In this document: piece by piece, positions 60,096 to 64,000 of the stretch
How positions within the stretch are numbered: position 1 is the stretch's first letter
How the letters are laid out: each line of letters opens with the position of its first letter
Source: Diplosphaera chodatii
Lineage: Eukaryota > Chlorophyta > Trebouxiophyceae > Prasiolales > Stichococcaceae
DNA length: 64,000 nt
Direction: 5' to 3'
Assembly: GCA_032358165.1 (NCBI GenBank)
Contig: JAALGY010000031.1
Span: 992,001 to 1,056,000, forward strand
Program-made: the position numbers and the translations under genes
Notes under the pieces: generated by a model
The model's input: the letters and a program-made list of their open reading frames with translations, nothing else
The model's database searches: none
What the model was told of the DNA's origin: nothing

Positions 60096-62661
60096 TCAGG
60101 CCTCCAGGCGGTTGAACAGGCAGCTGGGCAGCGCAGCTGGCGGCTGCAGCAGGCTGACTTCCTTGTACCTGCGCAAACAGAGCTCAAGCTGTTGTCATAT
60201 TTCCACCGTCCAGCAGCAGAGGGAAATCATGTGCAAGGGCAGGCAGGTTTGTGGCAGCACCTTGAGCTGGAGAACTTCTCGCGGCTGGCCGGCGGCACCT
60301 CTTGCCGGTAGGCTTCGACTGCAAGATGGTGCAGCATGCGCGCTGGTAGCTGCAGACAGCACATTGCCGGGTGTCAATCGCCACGTACCCTACACTCTCA
60401 TGCAATGCTGCTCAGCGCCGAACGCCGCACACTCAGCTGAGGAGGCAGTACCCCCGATGATGCATTCAGCACACAACTGACTGAGCACCTGGAGGTCGGT
60501 CGGCCCATAATGTGTGTAGTGTTCCAGGGTGGGGGACCACACGCGGACGTCCAGCGAAAACTGTGCGACCAGCACGGCGGCAGCAGCAATGCATGATGGC
60601 AGGAAGTGCAGTGCCCCAGCCTCGCACAGCGCCAGCTCCACCAGGTAGGCCGCCAGGTGCTCGAGCCGCGCATCCGGCACCGCAGAGCCGGCCATTGCTG
60701 CCTGCAGGTGAAAGGACGCACGGTTGTCCCGCTTGTCCTGCACCTCGACGTACCCAAGCAAGATGCTGCCAGTGTTCCAGCCAGACAGCAGTGCGCTGAG
60801 CCTACAGTCAGTGCCTGACGTTAGGCAACAGTGCACGTGCTGATGAATCCACGACCAGCCTGCCATTGCTGCTTGATCATACTGGGCACCCCCTCAGGGA
60901 CAATGCAGTCACGCAGAGCTTTCACACAGGGATGCCCACGAGACACTCCGCTGGGGGTGCTGCAGGGTTTTTCACCTGTATGAAGCGGCGCAGGAAGGTC
61001 TTGGCCGTGGGCTGCGTCAGCTCGAAGTCCAGGACGGCGAGGACATGCTCCTCTGTCGCCAGCACCTCGTCCCGGGTGTACGTGTGGTCCGTGATGTACA
61101 CAAACTGGTCCACCTGCATGCAGATCAGCAGCTGATTCAGTGGTACCCTCTACCATCACACAGCTGAGATCCGGCCGCAATGGGCCACTTTGTAGCCAAG
61201 ATGCAAGCGCCCTAGGTTGGCGAGGTGCATGCACAGGAACTCAGATCGAGAGCTGGGTTGAGTGTTGCACCTGCGGCGCGTAGATCTCCTCATACTTTGC
61301 TGCCAGCAGCAGGCACGTCACGCCGACCAGCTGCAGGCGGTCGCGTGTGACGCGGACAAGGCTGAGGTACCTGTCCAGGTAGCTGACCGCCAGAAACAGT
61401 GTATCTGACACCAGCCTGTACTCCTGGCACACCTGCAACAACAAGCAACCGACCGCCTTGCCACAAGACCTTGCACCTGTATGTCAACAGTACTCCTCGT
61501 GTCACACCCAGGCAGTCTTGTCATACATTCAGATATCGCTAACCTCGACAAGCCAGTCGACTAGTATGCCGCGCATCGATGAGTTGACGTCTGTCTGCAC
61601 ATGCTCCAGGTAGCTCGGCGTCGGCCGGCGCCGCCTCTGCAGCGGTGCAACAAGCAAGCAATTAGCAGCTGCCTCAAGTCTGTGGAAGTCACCTGCAGAG
61701 AAGATGAGGTCAGCGAATATGTACCTCTGCCTCTCTGAAGTGCTCGAAGATCGGCACAACGTAGTCTGGGCAGCCTAGCAAGCTGCTGATGGCATCAATG
61801 TCAATCCATGCTTGCGATGGCGCTGGAAGTGACGACTGGAACGTGTCGATGCCATGACGGCTGCTGACTGCAGGACAGGAGAACCAGAAGTCAGGCTCAA
61901 GCAGCGGGCACTGTCAGCAATTTCCAGCCTGAGCGAAGAAAAGTCCAGGAGCATGGAGGCATGCTCACTCTGCTGCTGCCGGCTGATGGCAGCGGCGCTG
62001 CCTGACCCCAGTGTCCGCACACGGTCGAATGGGTTGTGCTCCTGCGATCACATGAGGCAACCAGCTACTAGGCACACAATTGCCATGCTAGAATGCAACT
62101 CATCGTCCTAGTCACATCGAGATGTTCCACGCTTCAGCATGCGCACCGTTTGTGTGGGAGCTGAGGCTGCCTGCGTCGGCCTGCTGCCGGCATCAGCCTG
62201 CAATACAGAACTTTCCGTCGTGGTATGCCATTGCGCACTGCACCCTCCTGTCGTAAGCATGCAGGAGTCAGCAGCCTGCAGTTCAGCAACACATGCAGAG
62301 GCGGTTCACCTCTGCGGCTGCTTGCCGGACTGCTGGCTGCTGTCCCCTGTTGGTGAGGTCTGAGAAGGCTGATCTGCCTGCTCTGCCGCCTGCCGCCGCT
62401 GCCTGCGCAACTCAAAGGTGAAGTGTGTCAGACACTGCATCGCATATCTTGAGGCAGCAGGGCGCGGGCTGCAGCCAGCTCAGCGTGAGGACCCCCGGCA
62501 TGGCAGATTTAAGCCGTCACCTTCGAGCCGCCCGCATGCTGCGACCGCTTGCTGGCTGCCACAAGCGGCTGTGACGAGGCACCCGAGGCCCGTGAATCCA
62601 GCCCTGACGCTGCCGCTGCTGCCGCCGCCTGGGAGCGCGTGACGGGCCGGTTCTCCTGCAT
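60096..62661 (-). CDS. CYCA: A-type cyclin
   Basis: ATG 62661 begins MQENRPVTRSQAAAAAAASG, the RxTRSQ-like N-terminus usual in plant mitotic cyclins. A disordered region follows (FELRRQRRQAAEQADQPSQT, HNPFDRVRTLGSGSAAAISR), then DIDAISSLLGCPDYVVPIFE and HFREAE. The cyclin box has RPTPSYLEHVQTDVNSSMRG, ILVDWLVEVS, CQEYRLVSDTLFLAVSYLDR, LQLVGVTCLLLAAKYEEIYA, FVYITDHTYTRDEVLATEEH and FELTQPTAKTFLRRFIQ. The C-terminal box holds AAYLVELALCEAGALHFLPS and WSPTLEHYTHYGPTDLQVLS, ending PSCLFNRLEA. MRxILVDWLVEV and the QPTAKTFLRRF stretch place it in the A/B group, with A favoured. It activates a CDK in S phase to mitosis. I see no canonical RxxL destruction box close to the N-terminus, though HNPFDRVRTL is a candidate. 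About nine exons. Confidence 0.88.
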
Positions 62662-63499
62662 GCTGGTGAGCTGAAGCAGCTGCCAGCGCAGGCGCAGGGC
62701 TGCAAGCCGCTTGATCGTTCGAACCTGCAACCTTATGTGCCGGAACCTCAAGTTCAAGCTCTGCTGAGTCCAGCACGCCCTGGCACACCAGGCCCGTCTT
62801 GATCAGGGCACGAAGCACCTACAGCACGCTCTTATGGGTCCCGGAGCGCAGTAGGGGCAGTGAACGCGGCGCAAACACAGCAGTGTGAGGATCTGGCAGT
62901 CCGCATTTTGTGCGGCCGCTACTACGTAATCGAAGGGTATAAGGTGTTTTGCCGCGCCAAGAACGCGACGAGCGCTCGCGCGATTTGGTGCGTTGCATGC
63001 ACTGCTGGCGCTACGCTTACAGATGCAAGCATTGCACCAGGGAGAGCGCAAGCTGGTTCCCAGATCCGTCATTTGAACACAAGCAGGCTCCCTCAGGTGG
63101 CCCGTTACTTGCACAATTGCAGCGGGCGGTCGACCTCCGCAAACAACGCAACCGATACTGGATAGGCTGCAAGACTAGGTCGGATCATCATACGCACTAG
63201 ATTCAGCTGCAGCAGTCCTCCCAGCAAATACCGTCCGCTGTCGCCATGGTGCGAACTCCTGCACTTGCGCTGAGGGTGCAGTTCAAGTAGACAAGACGTG
63301 TAACTGCAGGAGAGAAATTTGATTCCAGATGACATTGCAGGATCCTGAGATGCTCGAGAAGCGTTGTGCTATATGCAGCAGCCTCCTAGCCTTCACAGCT
63401 CCTGTGTGCAGTGCTGCCCGCCATGTCAGATTGCGGCAAGCTGATTCTGTAAAAAAGCGCCTGCATTTTGATCGGTTCGATCAGCCTTTCAATTCATTC
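62662..63499. promoter_or_regulatory. Shared upstream region, cyclin A / centrin
   Basis: The 838 bases between two divergent start codons of cell-cycle genes contain both promoters. No coding exon is seen, and no core element is clear to the eye. Confidence 0.5.

Positions 63500-64000
<501 letters not shown>

Overview
The window is nuclear DNA of a photosynthetic, centriole-bearing green alga (Chlorophyta). It is intron-rich and moderately GC-rich. Almost every gene is split into short exons by introns of about 90-300 nt that usually end in TGCAG. The gene content fits: chloroplast ATP synthase b' subunit, Psb27, solanesyl diphosphate synthase, a ClpF-like Clp adaptor and a DUF1995 protein (plastid), a green-alga-type betaine-lipid synthase, and POC5 plus centrin (centrioles). 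Class and genus cannot be fixed by reading alone.

Layout. 1-2182 (+): 3' part of a polytopic membrane protein. 2931-5177 (-): coiled coil joined to a PP2A B''/TON2-like C-terminus, head to head with POC5 at 5842-7596 (+). 7750-9689 (-): DUF1995 protein. 10139-12151 (+): ClpF-like UVR/YccV protein. 12413-13561 (-): Psb27. 14308-16662 and 17214-18972 (+): two unrecognised low-complexity genes. 19300-20388 (-): CGFS glutaredoxin, head to head with a plastid-type methyltransferase at 20721-22632 (+). 23014-24131 (-): SWSAP1-like RecA-fold protein, head to head with cohesin SCC3 at 24545-33474 (+). 33792-35507 (-): divergent cyclophilin, head to head with DNA polymerase epsilon subunit B at 36333-39844 (+). 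40030-40847 (-): Nudix hydrolase. 41349-42026 (-): intronless AtpG, head to head with an NSUN2-type RNA m5C methyltransferase at 42729-48328 (+). 49140-51440 (-): F-box protein, head to head with betaine-lipid synthase BTA1 at 51737-56406 (+). 57091-59400 (-): solanesyl diphosphate synthase. 60096-62661 (-): A-type cyclin, head to head with centrin at 63500 (+, runs off the window).

Two themes recur. One is chloroplast maintenance (Psb27, AtpG, ClpF-like, SPS, GRX, DUF1995). The other is the cell-division cycle: cohesin, polymerase epsilon, cyclin A, a SWSAP1-like recombination factor, centrin, POC5 and a TON2-like protein. Several of these form divergent pairs on short shared upstream regions.

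The main oddities are a probable PAM2 (poly(A)-binding-protein) motif at the C-terminus of the NSUN2-type methyltransferase, a B''/TON2 C-terminal segment grafted onto a coiled coil, a Walker A lysine-to-arginine change in the SWSAP1-like protein, and four inferred GC-AG introns, two of them in that same small gene. Exon borders were placed by eye from splice motifs, reading phase and family resemblance. Where all phases close the model is firm; first exons are the weakest part.
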